Positions 1-11,059 of a DNA stretch of 64,000 nucleotides are shown here, one piece after another. Position 1 is the stretch's first letter. Each line of letters begins with the position of its first letter. Origin of the DNA: Heligmosomoides polygyrus polygyrus (taxonomy: Eukaryota; Nematoda; Chromadorea; Rhabditida; Heligmosomidae); the NCBI GenBank assembly GCA_947396885.1, contig OX377204.1:3782001-3846000 (forward strand), written 5' to 3'. Below the pieces are notes generated by a model. That model did no database searches and was not told the DNA's origin. It saw only the letters and a list, made by a program, of their open reading frames with translations. The translations under genes were made by a program, and so were the position numbers.

Positions 1-3000
1 CAAATGCGACCGTGTGCTGCCCAGAGACGCAGGTGGGATGCAGGGGATGGACTCCTTGCTCCTGCTGTGTCGGGTCGATGCGTTCCTTGTGCGTGGGAGC
101 GGCATGTTCGTGCACAGTGTGCGTGGATGTGTCCGTGACTGTGCGGATTGTAACTGTGTCGGCTCGGCCAAAAGCTTGCACTCGGTAGACTGGGAGTACA
201 TGTAAGGCGATTCGAGGCCGCCTTAAGTCTCGCCCCGTCCCTTCGGGAAGTCTGGCTGGCTGTCCGGAGTACCCCGCCCGCACGACAGAGCCTGACTAGC
301 TACCCGTGTTGTATTCCAGTCAAACACAGCAGCACTAAAGGGCCTCATTCCCCTGACCCCGAAAGAGCCCCCATTTCTGCAGCGATGGGAAGGACGAGTA
401 CGGAGAGGCTGCTAAAATCTCAGGGCCTAACCAGGCTGCGCAAACTGAGAAGGACTAGGATGACGATCTGTACTTACAACGCCCGCACGCTTGCGTCCGA
501 AGCATCCGTCGAGGACCTGATGATGCAAGCCAGGAAGATCAAGTACGACGTCATCGGACTGACCGAGACGAGAAGACACCACCCCCTACACGCCGCCTAC
601 GACTCCGGAGAAGAACTGTTCCTCGGAACATGCGACAGCAGGGGAGTAGGCGGCGTTGGTGTCCTCGTCAACACGCACTTGGCCATGAACATCGATTCGT
701 ACGAGTCTCTGACTAGCCGAATCGGACGTCTGCGACTGAAGCGATGTGGCTCCGTGCCAGCCTTGACTGTGTTCGTCGCGTATGCCCCAACATCCGACTA
801 CGACGACGAAGACGTCGAGGCCTTCTACGTGGAGCTGGAGAAGTTCTATAAGGAAGATCACACCTTCTACAAGGTGATCGTCGGCGACTTCAACGCCAAG
901 ATCGGGCCACGAAGGTCGCCGGAAGAACTTCACATCGGAACCCACGGTTTGGAGTGGAACGAGCAAGGTGAAAGGCTGTCTGAGTTTATCATGTCGACCA
1001 AGACCATCCATGGAAACTCGCAGTTCCAGAAGCCTCCCTCCCTACGATGGACCTGGGAATCCCCCGGTGGCCAGTTCCACAACGAGATCGACCACATCAT
1101 CTTCAATCGCAAGTATTGCCTGACCGATGTCTCCGTTGTCCCCAAGTTCTACACGGGATCGGACCACCGCCTCCTTCGCGCGAGGTTCCGCTTTTCGCGT
1201 CAAGGAGAGAAGGCCGCGAAGTTCAAGAAGAGGAATCCCAGAACGACCATCAACTGGAATCTCTACACCTCTCTTGTCGGCCTTTGGGAAGATGCCGTCA
1301 TGGACAACGTCGACGAGGAATACGATCGCTTCGTGCACCATCTCCACGATAGTGCTAAGGGAGCCGAGAGCTTGAAGACCACCAAGAGACGCCTGTCTCC
1401 GGAAACTCTCGACCTGATACGCCAGCGTGGAGCAGCACGAGCGTCAGGCAACTACCAACTGACGTCCGAGCTTGCAAAGCTATGCAGAGCGGCGATAAAG
1501 GAAGATCTCAAGGAGAGAAGGGCGGAAGTGTTGGCTGATGCAGCAGAGGCAGGGCTGAGCATTCGCAATGCCCGCCGGAACTTCGCCAACTTCAAGACCA
1601 AGATGACCGCTCTCCGACGTCCTGACGGAACCATCACCTCTTCCAGAAGGACCATGGAGAAAGTCATCCACGACTTCTACTCCGATCTCTTCGATAGCCA
1701 CGTCCACCTGCCCCCATGCCATCTTCCGCAGGATGGATACGTCGTTCCCTCTGTTCTCCCTTCCGAGATCCGACACGCCATCTCGTCGGTGAAGAAACGT
1801 ACAGCACCCGGTTCTGACAGGATCAGAGCTGAACACCTGAAGAACCTCCCGCCAGCGCTCATCAACACCCTGGCGCGGCTCTTCACACGCTACCTGTCCG
1901 AATGCAAGGTTCCATCTCAGTGGAAGACCAGCAAGACCGTTCTGCTGTACAAGAAGGGAGACGTGCACGACATTGGCAACTATCGCCCGATCTGCCTGTT
2001 GTCCGTAGTCTACAAGCTGTTCACTCGAGTCATCCTGAATAGGATTAGTAGAACGCTGGACGAAGGACAGCCATGCGAACAAGCAGGATTTCGGAGAGGA
2101 TTCAGCACGATCGACCACATACACACCATTACGAAGCTCATCGAAGTGTCGCGAGAGTACAAGCTGCCGCTGTGCCTTACGTTCATTGACCTGAAGAAGG
2201 CATTCGACTCCGTCGAGACTGAAGCGGTCATGGAAGCCCTGCTCACCCAGGGCGTTCCTACTCAGTACATCAGAGTTCTTCGAGAGTTGTACAGTGGATT
2301 CACGACCAAGATCTCACCATTCTACAACGACGTCGTCATTGACGTGAAGAGAGGGGTTCGACAAGGGGATACCATATCCCCGAAGCTCTTCAGCGCCACC
2401 CTCGAAAACGTCATGCGCGAACTAGAATGGGAAGACATGGGAGTGAAGGTCGACGGCCGGCAACCGCACCATCTTCGCTTCGCTGACGACATCGTGCTCA
2501 TAACCCCGAGCATCAGTCAGGCGGAACGAATGCTGGCCGACTTCGATCGTGTATGTGGAAGCGTTGGACTGCAGCTGAATCTTACGAAGACGATGTTCAT
2601 GAAGAACGGATGGGTTTCTGATGCCCCATTCTCGCTCAACGGAACGAACATCTCCGAATGCTCCAGCTATGTGTATCTGGGTCGCGAAGTCAACATGACC
2701 AACGACCTAGCACCAGAGCTGAGCAGAAGGAAACGAGCGGCTTGGGGAGCTTTCAAGAGCGTCGAAGAAGTCGTGAAGAAAACGAAGAACGTCCGACTCC
2801 GTGCCCACCTATTCGACTCCACTGTTCTTCCTGCCCTAACATACGCCTCAGAGACCTGGGCTATACGAAAGCAGGATGAACACGCGATCAGCGTCGCGCA
2901 GCGTGGAATCGAGAGGACGATGCTCGGAGTGACACGACTCACGCAAGTGAGAGAAGGCCTCCGGAGTTCCGAGCTTCGCCGACGTTCGAAGATCAGAGAC

Positions 3001-3312
3001 GCTGTCGCATGGGCCAAGTCGTCGAAAATTAGGTGGGCCGGCCACGTAATGCGATTCGCAGACACCCGCTGGACGAGAGCCGTCACAGATTGGATTCCGC
3101 GGGATGTCAAAAGAACACCAGGACGCCCACCAACGCGTTGGTCGGACTTCTTCGTGAAAGCCCTGAACGACCGATATGACGCTCTTCGTGTCCCTCGAGC
3201 GAGGAGGATCCATTGGACCACTCTGGCACGCGACAGGGACGAATGGAGACGCTGCTGGCGCCCGCTCGAGCAAGTCGATGATCAACGGGACGACAGGTGA
3301 TACAGGTGATAT
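1..3312 (+). mobile_element. Full-length RTE-type non-LTR retrotransposon
   Basis: This is the reference copy for a family seen at least five more times in the window (26.7, 29.2, 32.8, 44.4 and 45.3 kb). The leader before the ATG at 385 is GC-rich and has no long open frame. It probably is the 5' UTR, but its true left end cannot be placed and may lie outside the window. The right end is set by comparison with the other copies: all end in the short motif GGTGATACAGGTGAT just after the stop codon. The sequence after 3312 is not shared. The ORF has no disruption, so this copy may be young. Family membership is inferred from domain order, not from a search. Confidence 0.85.
385..3300 (+). CDS. 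Endonuclease-reverse transcriptase of RTE-type retrotransposon
   Basis: The 971-residue protein has an N-terminal apurinic-type endonuclease followed by a reverse transcriptase. Such proteins nick genomic DNA and copy the element RNA at the nick. Endonuclease residues visible are N32 in CTYNARTL, E61 in GLTETRRH, D168 and N170 in [10 protein letters not shown]236 in EIDHII and the D260-H261 pair in GSDH. RT motifs follow: [40 protein letters not shown] near 603-612, [13 protein letters not shown] near 656 and the catalytic FADDI near 699. The C-terminal part carries the WAGHVMR and [10 protein letters not shown] blocks common in RTE/BovB-type proteins. The start was chosen as the first in-frame ATG shortly before the endonuclease. 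The frame is intact from start to stop, unlike every other copy here. Confidence 0.93.
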   Translation: MGRTSTERLLKSQGLTRLRKLRRTRMTICTYNARTLASEASVEDLMMQARKIKYDVIGLTETRRHHPLHAAYDSGEELFLGTCDSRGVGGVGVLVNTHLAMNIDSYESLTSRIGRLRLKRCGSVPALTVFVAYAPTSDYDDEDVEAFYVELEKFYKEDHTFYKVIVGDFNAKIGPRRSPEELHIGTHGLEWNEQGERLSEFIMSTKTIHGNSQFQKPPSLRWTWESPGGQFHNEIDHIIFNRKYCLTDVSVVPKFYTGSDHRLLRARFRFSRQGEKAAKFKKRNPRTTINWNLYTSLVGLWEDAVMDNVDEEYDRFVHHLHDSAKGAESLKTTKRRLSPETLDLIRQRGAARASGNYQLTSELAKLCRAAIKEDLKERRAEVLADAAEAGLSIRNARRNFANFKTKMTALRRPDGTITSSRRTMEKVIHDFYSDLFDSHVHLPPCHLPQDGYVVPSVLPSEIRHAISSVKKRTAPGSDRIRAEHLKNLPPALINTLARLFTRYLSECKVPSQWKTSKTVLLYKKGDVHDIGNYRPICLLSVVYKLFTRVILNRISRTLDEGQPCEQAGFRRGFSTIDHIHTITKLIEVSREYKLPLCLTFIDLKKAFDSVETEAVMEALLTQGVPTQYIRVLRELYSGFTTKISPFYNDVVIDVKRGVRQGDTISPKLFSATLENVMRELEWEDMGVKVDGRQPHHLRFADDIVLITPSISQAERMLADFDRVCGSVGLQLNLTKTMFMKNGWVSDAPFSLNGTNISECSSYVYLGREVNMTNDLAPELSRRKRAAWGAFKSVEEVVKKTKNVRLRAHLFDSTVLPALTYASETWAIRKQDEHAISVAQRGIERTMLGVTRLTQVREGLRSSELRRRSKIRDAVAWAKSSKIRWAGHVMRFADTRWTRAVTDWIPRDVKRTPGRPPTRWSDFFVKALNDRYDALRVPRARRIHWTTLARDRDEWRRCWRPLEQVDDQRDDR

Positions 3313-3456
3313 AAATACTTTGCTGATCAGCGCTGTTAGCCCAAACTATGAAGGATTGCTTTATTTTGTTTATACACTGTTTTTGATAGGCGCAGCAAAT
3401 ATGCAATTATAAGTAGAAAATAAATACTATTAAACGACAAAGTTCTCGATCTAACA
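3313..3456. other. AT-rich spacer, no gene seen
   Basis: A short non-coding stretch between the retrotransposon end and the next MITE. No splice-framed ORF or repeat was recognised. Confidence 0.5.
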
Positions 3457-3631
3457 AGGCCAAATTCATTAACGACTTACAGCAATTTAACGAAGAAAAT
3501 ACAGCCGAAATTCTTGATAGCGCGGCTTATCAAGCGATATGGTAGGATATGTTGAGCGATAAGCCGCGCTAGCAGGTATTCGACTGTATTTGATCCGTTA
3601 AAGTGTTGTAAGTCGTTGATGAATATGGCCT
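3457..3631. repeat. MITE, GCCGGATTCATCAAC-end family, copy 1
   Basis: The left end GGCCAAATTCATTAACGACT is the reverse complement of the right end AGTCGTTGATGAATATGGCC with few mismatches. The inner arms (CAGCCGAAATTC, GATAGCGCGGCTTATC) pair with GATAAGCCGCGCTA further right, so the whole element folds into one long hairpin. Relatives lie at 20.7, 24.8, 48.98 and 49.2 kb. No coding capacity is seen, so it is a non-autonomous element. Confidence 0.8.
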
Positions 3632-4263
3632 CTGAAATGGAATGCAAACATCATTCTGCGGTTGATCTCGTTACTCCCAGCTCATGTTTGCTCCCATCCT
3701 CAAAAAACCTTTGTTACGATTTTTTTGTAAATTCGCACATATATAATTTGAATTAGTACTGAAAAATCTGACCTTCATCTTGCTACTAGAACAATTCACA
3801 AGAATCCTATTTTATTATAAAATAAACAATATTCTAGCAAGAAATTAAATTTTCAATACAGAATCGTAAAAATTCATCGTGAAAAATTATGTTTTAAATA
3901 AATAATATTCTAAGAAGAAATCCAGTTAAAAATCATATAATTTTTTTCAGGTGTGTGTTCTGCTATAATCGCAATTGACAGTGCAGTCGTGTGGATTGTG
4001 TCCGGAATTGTTGGAATAAATCGTTAATTTGACTCTATACCATTGACTCCATAGCAATGCTTAAGGCTTTTGTTGGAGAAGCCATTATGCTAATTGTTAG
4101 GTTGTAAAAACTTAAAAATTAAACTTTAGTACAACAATTTCACCTTACTGCAACAAGACCTAATGGTAGCCTTGTATGTCTCTACGCGTCTCTTCACCAG
4201 ACGAATGCGCAACAACTTCTTGGCTGAAGCGGTAGGCACTCTTAATATAACAATTTTGGTTTA
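3632..4263. other. Non-coding AT-rich stretch
   Basis: No ORF with coding character, RNA gene or further member of the repeat families described here was seen. The centre is poly-A/T rich. Confidence 0.4.
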
Positions 4264-4273
4264 CACTCTTATG

Positions 4274-4574
4274 GATAAAGGATAAAAGATAAAGGACGGC
4301 GTTGTTCAATTCCTTTTGGGATGCGCCACGCATTCTACTTCTACGGGATGTCGTGAAGGCGATTTAAATGCGTGTTTGGCCATACAATGACTTTCGGTGG
4401 CCAGCCGATGAACAAGTCAGAGCATTAACCTTCCCAGGCAAGTCCTCTACCAATTCACCCACCCCGGAGGGATGGAAGTCTTGGTTGGTCTGGGCGGGAA
4501 ATCCGAACCAGGAACGTGGTATCGGGTGCAGGCGACAGTCGACGCCTCCTCCGACTGCGCTACACGCGCCCACT
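4274..4574 (-). mobile_element. tRNA-derived SINE, copy 1
   Basis: Read on the minus strand the element starts near GGGCGCGTGTAGCGCAGTCG. It contains an RNA polymerase III A-box match (TAGCGCAGTCGG), then a B-box-like GGTTCGGATTTC about 55 bases on, and ends in an imperfect ATCCTTTATCC tail. It is flanked by the direct repeat ACACTCTTAT at 4264-4273 and 4575-4584, as expected of a target-site duplication from retroposition. No protein is encoded. Five more copies sit in the window. Confidence 0.85.
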
Positions 4575-4584
4575 ACACTCTTAT

Positions 4585-5444
4585 AAAATTTTTAAATATT
4601 GGCTTGTTTTTTACTGACCAAAACGTCTTTAATTTCGATTAAATTAAAATTTAATTTCTAGAATTTCTTATAGTCAGGTAGAGCACGCTTAAAAGTCGTT
4701 CACCATTGCCAGGACTCAGACGACGACGTCGAAACGTCAGACCGGGAATAAAGTTCCACCTTGAAGGTGTAACTCCCCAACATGTAGAAGATATTGACAT
4801 TGTTTTCCTTGAGCGCCGCACGCGATTGAAGTTCTCGTTTCGACTTCCGCCCAGGAGAACTGAGTCTTCCATCTTTTCGGGGGCGGGCGAGGTGCCACCA
4901 TACTAATCAGGAAAAACCAAAAATTAAAAATTTAAAGACACTCCAATTTCCTCCACCGTCCTGCAAGACTAGAATGCGAGGTCCAACCTAAGCAGAGAGC
5001 ATGAACACCGCCGCTTAATCCTTATCCTTCCTTATTAATGAAACGAGAAAGCTTAGTGAAGCTGTTCACTACGATTGTCGTAGTGTTTATACAGCAACTC
5101 TTTCCGTGGTTTTGCTTCCAGCAGAATGATACTGGAAGAATGTTTTCCACGTCCTGGACCTGGCGATTCGAGTTCCTCTGGCGTTGGTTTACCCGTCATC
5201 TTCCGAGAGCGGATAAAGTAGATGATTAAGTCTGAGAAAGGCATAACTGCAGCCCGTTAACCTGGCAAAGTCGAAGATTGAGTTGATACAGCAAGAACTT
5301 GAACAAACGCTTCATGAAAAGACTTTTTCGCTGCCTAAGCAAGTTTAGGTAACCTCAAAAGAATTCAGGGAATCACGCTAACCTCGGATATGCTTAGCAT
5401 TCCCATGTAGTGAAATTATTCAGTTGTCAGAGTGTGGGTTCTTA
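4585..5444. other. Unassigned stretch with a Penelope-like 3' motif
   Basis: No convincing gene. Around 4715-4755 the block GACGACGACGTCGAAACGTC followed by AATAAAG resembles the short structured 3' ends of Penelope-like elements, but there is no endonuclease frame beside it. The rest is AT-rich and featureless to my eye. Confidence 0.3.
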
Positions 5445-5579
5445 GTATACTTACGCTCGAATAGCCACATTCGAATAGGTATTCCAATGTTTTTTATTCG
5501 AATTTGAATACTTGAAAAATCGCGTTTTTCGAATGTATTCGAATTCGAATTATCAAAAAATCGCGTTTTTTCAAATGTA
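5445..5579. repeat. TTCGAA-rich degenerate tandem repeat, left part
   Basis: Short repeats of the type ATTCGAATTTGAATA and AAAAATCGCGTTTTT recur with period about 60. The same repeat continues at 5883-5985, so the SINE between them was inserted into it. Confidence 0.6.
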
Positions 5580-5589
5580 TTCAAATTCG

Positions 5590-5871
5590 GGGCGCGTGTA
5601 GCGCGGTGGGAGGAGGTGCCGACTGTCGCCTGCACCGATACCAGGTTTCTGGTTCGGATTTCTCGCCTAGGCCAACCAAGCCTTCCATCCCTCGGGGTCG
5701 GTGAATTGGTACCAGATCTGTTTGGGAAGGATAAAGCGCTGACTTCTTCATCGGCTGGCCACCGCAAGTTATTGTATGGCCAAATACGCATTCAACACGC
5801 CTCCGTAGAAGTAGAATGCGTGGCGCATCCCAAAAGAGAATAAGTAACGCCGTCCTTTATCCTTATCCTTC
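5590..5871 (+). mobile_element. tRNA-derived SINE, copy 2, with target-site duplication
   Basis: It begins GGGCGCGTGTAGCGCGGTGG, has the B-box-like GGTTCGGATTTC and ends in TTATCCTTATCCTT. The 11-base direct repeat ATTCAAATTCG occurs immediately before (5579-5589) and after (5872-5882) it. Host sequence on both sides is the same TTCGAA-rich repeat. This is the cleanest demonstration in the window that the family moves by target-primed retroposition. Confidence 0.9.
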
Positions 5872-5882
5872 ATTCAAATTCG

Positions 5883-5985
5883 AGTATTCAAAAAATCAGG
5901 TTTTTCGAATATATTCGATTTTGAATGCTTGAAAATTTTCGGTATTCGAAACCATTCGAATATTCGAAATTTTTGCGGAAACATA
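5883..5985. repeat. TTCGAA-rich degenerate tandem repeat, right part
   Basis: Continuation of the repeat at 5445-5579 after the SINE insertion. It is rich in ATTCGAATATTCGAA. Confidence 0.55.
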
Positions 5986-6890
5986 AGTATAGTTTTTAGA
6001 GCGCAATTGGAGCCGACAGAAAAAGACTCAATGTTTTCGATTGCTTTTGCTTGATAATACGATTCATCCATAAGTCGGTGTCACTTCATTTTCTATTTTT
6101 TTCTAATTTTTTCTTTGGTCCTACAATCCTCTCGAAAAAGTACGCAACATGGAAAAATAGAGCATGCCACATGCTAAGACTGTCTCCTCCATACCTCAGT
6201 TTTTCAATGTACGAACCCTATTTGAGACCTTGATATTTAAACGCTCACCTCGATACATAACATGCAGAATACCTTGAAAGACGCCGTCTGAACCCTGAAT
6301 GTCAGCGACGATAATCAAGGTCAAGTGTGGAAACTGTTAACTCGCAAGAATCTCAAGGGTTCTTGAGTCTGAGGTCAACGTCTTGAACATCATCGTTAGG
6401 AAAACCTTTATTTCTATGAAAGACACACGGCAAGGTTGAGATAACCAGCAAGATACATCCACTGCCATTACATAAACATCACATACCCGTCTGAGGCAAT
6501 CTTAGACAACACGATACAAGCGGATAAAGTGTGGACAGGTGACGATAAGGAGATAGTAGTGTTTGAAAAGCATTTTTGCAGTGATTATCAGTGACCATCA
6601 TGGTTCCAGTTCAAAAAAAAAGATGGCATGAGAAGGATGGAGTGGTTACAAGTCTGCGTTTTAATCACACAATCAGGAAATAAATGCTTATCACTGAAAA
6701 AATTATGGAATCACCATTCAAACAATAGAAGGTTAACACAAAAGAGAATTGCTCCTTTGGAAAGAAGAAGAGAAATCGCACGAACTCGGCCGAAAACTAT
6801 CGCGAGAAGCAACAAATTTACGCAGCTGAATTGAAGCCAATTAAAGGAGGTATCTATGAACAGCCGAGCCACAGTGCTAGCACGTATTCT
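5986..6890. other. No gene recognised
   Basis: An AT-rich region with only short frames lacking protein-like composition. I see no member of the repeat families found elsewhere in the window. Confidence 0.4.
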
Positions 6891-6897
6891 TCACCTT

Positions 6898-7215
6898 TCA
6901 GCCCAGCCACCCCATTGTGCCAAGCATGAATCCGTCGGCGGCGCCGCGCAAGAATCTCTTCAGAGGTCCTTCAGGCCTCTGCTGCTGCTGCAGCTGCTGT
7001 TGCTGCTGCTGATATCCGTAGCCGTATGGATAGTCCTGCTGCATAGGAATCGGCTGCATAAAAGATGACCCCATAGGCGGTCCCATGCCAGGCGGAACGG
7101 CGTGCACAACCACCGGTGCACTTGAGAGCGGAGCCATAGACGTGGAAATGAAATGAGGCTGCTGTTGCTGCATCATCGGTTCGTAGACGGGCACCGTGCC
7201 GGCTAGCTGAAACAT
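6898..7215 (-). CDS. Small Gln/Pro/Met-rich protein with GKK-family-like tail
   Basis: The minus-strand frame from the ATG at 7215 encodes about 105 residues: MFQLAGTVPVYEPMM, a QQQQ run, a Pro/Met-rich middle (PPGMGPPMG, FMQPIPMQQ), DYPYGYGY, a second Gln run and the end RPEGPLKRFLRGAADGFM followed by LGTMGWLG. The tail resembles the PLxGAxRGAxxGAxxG tails of the Tyr-Gly peptides at 40.5 and 61.5 kb, which suggests kinship. There is no signal peptide from this ATG. The bases before codon 4 read TTTCAG, so an upstream exon supplying a secretion signal and splicing in there is plausible. The frame stays open to 7239 without another ATG. Function unknown. Confidence 0.55.
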   Translation of the reverse strand: MFQLAGTVPVYEPMMQQQQPHFISTSMAPLSSAPVVVHAVPPGMGPPMGSSFMQPIPMQQDYPYGYGYQQQQQQLQQQQRPEGPLKRFLRGAADGFMLGTMGWLG

Positions 7216-7336
7216 GGTGAAGTAGCTTATCGGCAGCAACAGTTGTATTAGGATGTCGTTAACTCTTTAGAGCCTACGTACGACTCATAGTAGAAAGTGG
7301 GACGTCGATGTTCAGTCCAACAAAGAAGAAGGATAT

Positions 7337-8232
7337 AAACCATTTCCACCTCGATTTTTACACTTTTCACGTCAAACTGGACACTTTTCTAAGCCTAAAC
7401 CTAAGACTTTTGAAATCGAAGCGAACTTCTCCAAATCGAAATGGCCTTTATTCAGGTTAAACTACAAGCTCAGCAAGATGGTTAGAATAATTTTTTGTTC
7501 AAGGGAAATTTAGCGAAACTTTCTTTGAATTTTTTCAGTTCACCTGCGTAAAGATGTGTAGTAGTTTTAGAAAAGTTTTATTGTAACAAAAATAATGAAT
7601 ATACTCTAGTTTTAAAGCGTAGTAAGGCAGCAATAAAGTGGTGCGTTAATGGACCCGATAGTGCCATGCACTCGAAAGGCAAGTGACAATGTTTATCTGA
7701 TTGATAGTGTAAATACTGCTTACATGCAGCAAGAACGTTAGGATATGAGTACTTTTTTGCACAGTTGTTTATGTCGCACACTTTGCTGGTGTGAGACTCC
7801 ATGCATACAGAAATTTTGCTAACAATCGTATAAACACTGCACCTTGCTTTTGAGATGCATGACGCAATCTCTTTTTTGGCAATAGAAAATGACGACTGCC
7901 TTCCTTCTAAACCAACTTTAAATCGTTGCTTTTTCTCTAAAATTGAAATTTTAAAAATTTTCCAAACAATGTCTTCGCTTATTGGGTAGGTGATTTGAAA
8001 CATCAAAGAAATTTCTGCTGAAATTTTTCTCGAACAAAAAAATTATTCTAACCTTTTTAAAGAGTTTCTAGTTTTATGCAAAAAAAGCTCATTTTGATTT
8101 GGAAGAGTTCGCTTTAATTTCAAAAGTCCTGGCTAGCTTAGAAGAGTGTCCAATTTTACGTGAGAAGTGTCCAGTTTGCTTTTAAAAGTGTCGAATTTGG
8201 CTAGAAAAGTGTCCAATTCGATGTGAAACTGG
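7337..8232. mobile_element. Element with about 200-bp inverted-repeat arms
   Basis: The left arm (about 7360-7545) and right arm (about 8015-8230) are imperfect reverse complements. For example GGTTAGAATAATTTTTTGTT on the left matches AACAAAAAAATTATTCTAAC on the right, and both arms carry ACTTTTGAAAT and GGACACTTTT. The 470-base centre has a weak minus-strand frame (7578-8006) with no motif I recognise. Pieces of the same arm occur at 20.64-20.70 and 20.88-20.96 kb. Probably a non-autonomous DNA transposon. Confidence 0.65.
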
Positions 8233-9407
8233 TATATATGTGCAAAAAGTATTCAGAAATCAAAACAGCTTTAACAGAAAGCGTACGATGAAGTGATTCT
8301 TCGTGGAGTATAACAATTGTTCGAGGCGGTACTCAACGGACTGCGCTCTTTGGCCTTTTCTCACTGAGAAATAAAAGAAAATTTCCTGACTTTATCATAA
8401 TGTGCAAAATTCTCGCAAATAATGTTTCCGTCTACCCAAAAAAAAAATCCAAAAAGTACTAACAAGAACCATGAGAGGGAAATTGAATCTCCGAGTCTTA
8501 GTGGTTAAATGCGACTCAGGTCAGCCTTCCTAAAAAATTGAGTTCATAAGGAATTCAAGCTGTGAGTATGAAGATCTAAGGGTTTTTGTTTTTCGATAAC
8601 CTGAATGCTAGGCAATTACCCATGCCTTGAAAAAGTAACTAAATAAATAGAACTCTTCGCGGCATTGACGGACATGTCCTGATATTGTCCGGTACCTCAG
8701 TTTCTATTTATTTTCGTGGCACAGCTGTTAAATTTCTTACTATTGTACAGTAATTAGTAGGTTTCTAGTATTCTCTTTGTAATTAGCGTGTTCTAAGTAA
8801 ATGCTTACAAATGATATTCCCTTGAAGTTTGTAAAGGACCCGGCTCAACAACCGAATCAAAAGCTTAGGCGGAACACGGACTTCTACACTGAGATCGAAG
8901 CAATCAGTGTTGGCAAAAGATAAGCAAATGTTTCGCTGGGTCCCAATGTTCAGTAAGCCGATCGATATTGATTGATAATATCAATTTTTATAAGCATTCA
9001 ATCAACCGAGATATAACCTACACGAACGCGACAGCACCTTGGACGTCTTCATAAAAAGTAAGAAATTATCCATTGAATCCATTTAATGTCGATCAATAAT
9101 ATAACTAATGGCACTCTATACCCCTCTTTTATCTCTGTATACCGTTGGATAATGTGAGTATTGGGATCACAGAATGTTTTAGCACCCAAACAGAGTCAGC
9201 AGGTCGATCGATATCAATCAATATAGTCTATTTTTCCCTACAACCACCGTATTTGGCAAGCATGAGGTGACAGCCGCAGCTTACGGACACCAAGATACCC
9301 GAGAAAATCCATCAAATCGATCTATTATGATCGATTATCTATTTATCGATCGATCTACCTACCCACCACTGTATAATTGAGTTAGCTGTCGATGACGTTT
9401 GAGTGAC
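8233..9407. other. AT-rich, no gene
   Basis: It includes a run of ATCGAT/GATCGATATCAATC motifs between 8940 and 9360 that gives several short imperfect palindromes. No coding signal. Confidence 0.4.
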
Positions 9408-9451
9408 CTTACCCGCGCGGGATACTCCTTACCGCATCCCGCGCGGGTAAG
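9408..9451. repeat. Perfect 16-bp GC-rich hairpin
   Basis: CTTACCCGCGCGGGAT (9408-9423) is perfectly repeated in inverted order at 9436-9451 around a 12-base loop. The stem is itself built around a CCCGCGCGGG palindrome. No terminator or RNA role can be assigned. Confidence 0.8.
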
Positions 9452-9589
9452 ATCACCAGCCATTCAACGTGAGATGTTTTAGCAGCAGGGGAAGCGCGGG
9501 CTCTTTCTGCTTGACGCAGCGGCAACTGCGAGCGTTTCTGAGTCTTCGCATTAGGAAGAATGTCATCAATTTCGCGATCGAACGTCTGC

Positions 9590-9760
9590 ATTCAGAAGAT
9601 GCCTCACCGACGTCGTAGGGTGACCGTCCGGATTCAGAAGACGCGTCACCGAGGTGATGTCACGAATGTCTGACTCAGATGACGTGTCACCGACGTCGCG
9701 TAGCGAGCGTCTGGTTTCGGAATACGTGTCAACGGTGTCCTGTAACGAGTGCTTTGAGCA
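9590..9760. repeat. About 42-bp degenerate tandem repeat, four units
   Basis: Units start near 9590, 9633, 9674 and 9716 and share TTCAGAAGACGCGTCACCGA with later divergence (GACGTCGCGTAGCGAGCGTC). A period divisible by three would allow coding, but stops interrupt the frame in units 1-3, so a present-day protein is unlikely. Confidence 0.6.
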
Positions 9761-10002
9761 TGAGAAGGACTGCAGAGCAACCTGAGGGCAGAAGTACTGA
9801 GCAACACAATTCAGTGCCGTTACTGAGCAGTCCGGGTAGAGTGCCTATGATGAACGTACGGAAGTAAAGAACGGCTTCATGCCGAAAATGTACGCAGCAG
9901 AGCCTAGGTGTTAGCGGGATTTACGTTTTACAAAAATTGCTTCCTATAAATTAGTGATGCTGTAAAGTCGCGCGAAACGCGCAAGCGTGAGTCACGCTAT
10001 TA

Positions 10003-10131
10003 GGCACCGTCTATACTTCGACGCCGAGCGACGCGACGCCACGCATTGTGGCCATATTGATCGATCGCGTCGCTTAATCAATGTGGCCTCCATACGTGGC
10101 GTCGCGTCGGCGTAGAAGTATAAACGGAGCC
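10003..10131. repeat. Palindromic MITE A
   Basis: The left half (GGCACCGTCTATACTTCGAC, then GCCGAGCGACGCGACGCCAC) pairs with the right half (GTGGCGTCGCGTCGGCGTAG, then AAGTATAAACGGAGCC). The centre has TGGCCATATTGATC against GATTAATCAATGTGGCC-like sequence. A nearly complete hairpin of about 130 bases with no coding capacity. Confidence 0.8.
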
Positions 10132-10136
10132 TATAA

Positions 10137-10263
10137 GCCCTTGTTTAGTGTGCACGCGAAGCGCAGCGCGATGCATGCGTGGTAACCAAATTGATCGAGC
10201 GATGCGATTGATCAATTCGGCCACTACACATAGCATCGCGTCGCGCGCACACTAAACAAGGTC
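10137..10263. repeat. Palindromic MITE B with TAA duplication
   Basis: It starts GCCCTTGTTTAGTGTGCACG and ends CGCACACTAAACAAGGTC, an inverted repeat. TAA precedes it (10134-10136) and follows it (10264-10266). The 3-base TAA duplication and GC-rich arms resemble PIF/Harbinger-derived MITEs, which duplicate TWA targets. Confidence 0.75.
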
Positions 10264-10266
10264 TAA

Positions 10267-10356
10267 TGGCCAAATTGATCGATCGCGTCGCTTGATCAAT
10301 GTGGCCACCATACGTGTCTTCACGTTGCTCGGCGTCGAAGTATAAACGGGCCTTTA
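10267..10356. repeat. Partial copy of MITE A
   Basis: TGGCCAAATTGATCGATCGC onward repeats the right two thirds of element A, ending CGTCGAAGTATAAACGGGCC. The left arm is absent. Confidence 0.7.
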
Positions 10357-11059
10357 GACTTGCCGGAGCACCGCTTTTATGCAAAAAAGCCTACATGTGT
10401 GTGTGTCCCAGGTAGAAGCCATTGCGAACACCGGGCTGCTCCAAATGACCACAAGCCCAATTTGAGAAAACGTCTGCTTTCTGGCTCTGGCACTGTGCCG
10501 GACAATATCGTCCGATACTTGAGGCGTGAAAAGTGTATGCGTTCAGTTATCGAGTACAGCCGGAAAAACGCCGTTAGAAGTCGCTTTCTCGCACATACAT
10601 CATATTGAACTTTGTCCAATTGTTCAATGTGGTGTTGAACTCGAAACCGAGATAGTACACGCTTTATTGACGACTGACATTTCGATGTCGCTTTCTTCAG
10701 AGTCTGAAAAGTCCAGACATATGTTGAAGCTACCAGGAAAAACATCGCCACATATTGAACTTTCTTGTCAAAAAATGTCTCAAATTGGACCTAGTGGTAA
10801 ATTGAATAGACTTCTGGCGGTTGATCGATTCTTCAAAAACCCTCTGTGGAACATTTCCTGGTCTAATGACTACCTATGTTTAAGTGTATAGTACGCAAGT
10901 GAAAACTACAGAAGTCCACGTAGTTGGAAAGAGCAAGAACGGAGGTGAAATTTTTGTAATTAAAATAAAATAAAATAATTTTGTTTTATTTATTGAATTA
11001 AATTAATGGTTTTTGGAAAAAGTCCTAGTCAATCTTTCTTTTCTCCCTTTAAATCCTTA
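10357..11059. other. No gene recognised
   Basis: One plus-strand frame of 121 codons (10526-10891) has no domain or signal peptide that I recognise, and an overlapping minus-strand frame is equally long, so I do not call either. An AATAAA-rich stretch lies at 10960-11010. Confidence 0.35.

Noticed and set aside
586..3285. Several antisense and alternate-frame ORFs of 100-214 codons over the retrotransposon
   Set aside because: They mirror the GC-biased codons of the intact 971-residue frame and have no motifs of their own. The same shadows recur in every copy of the element.
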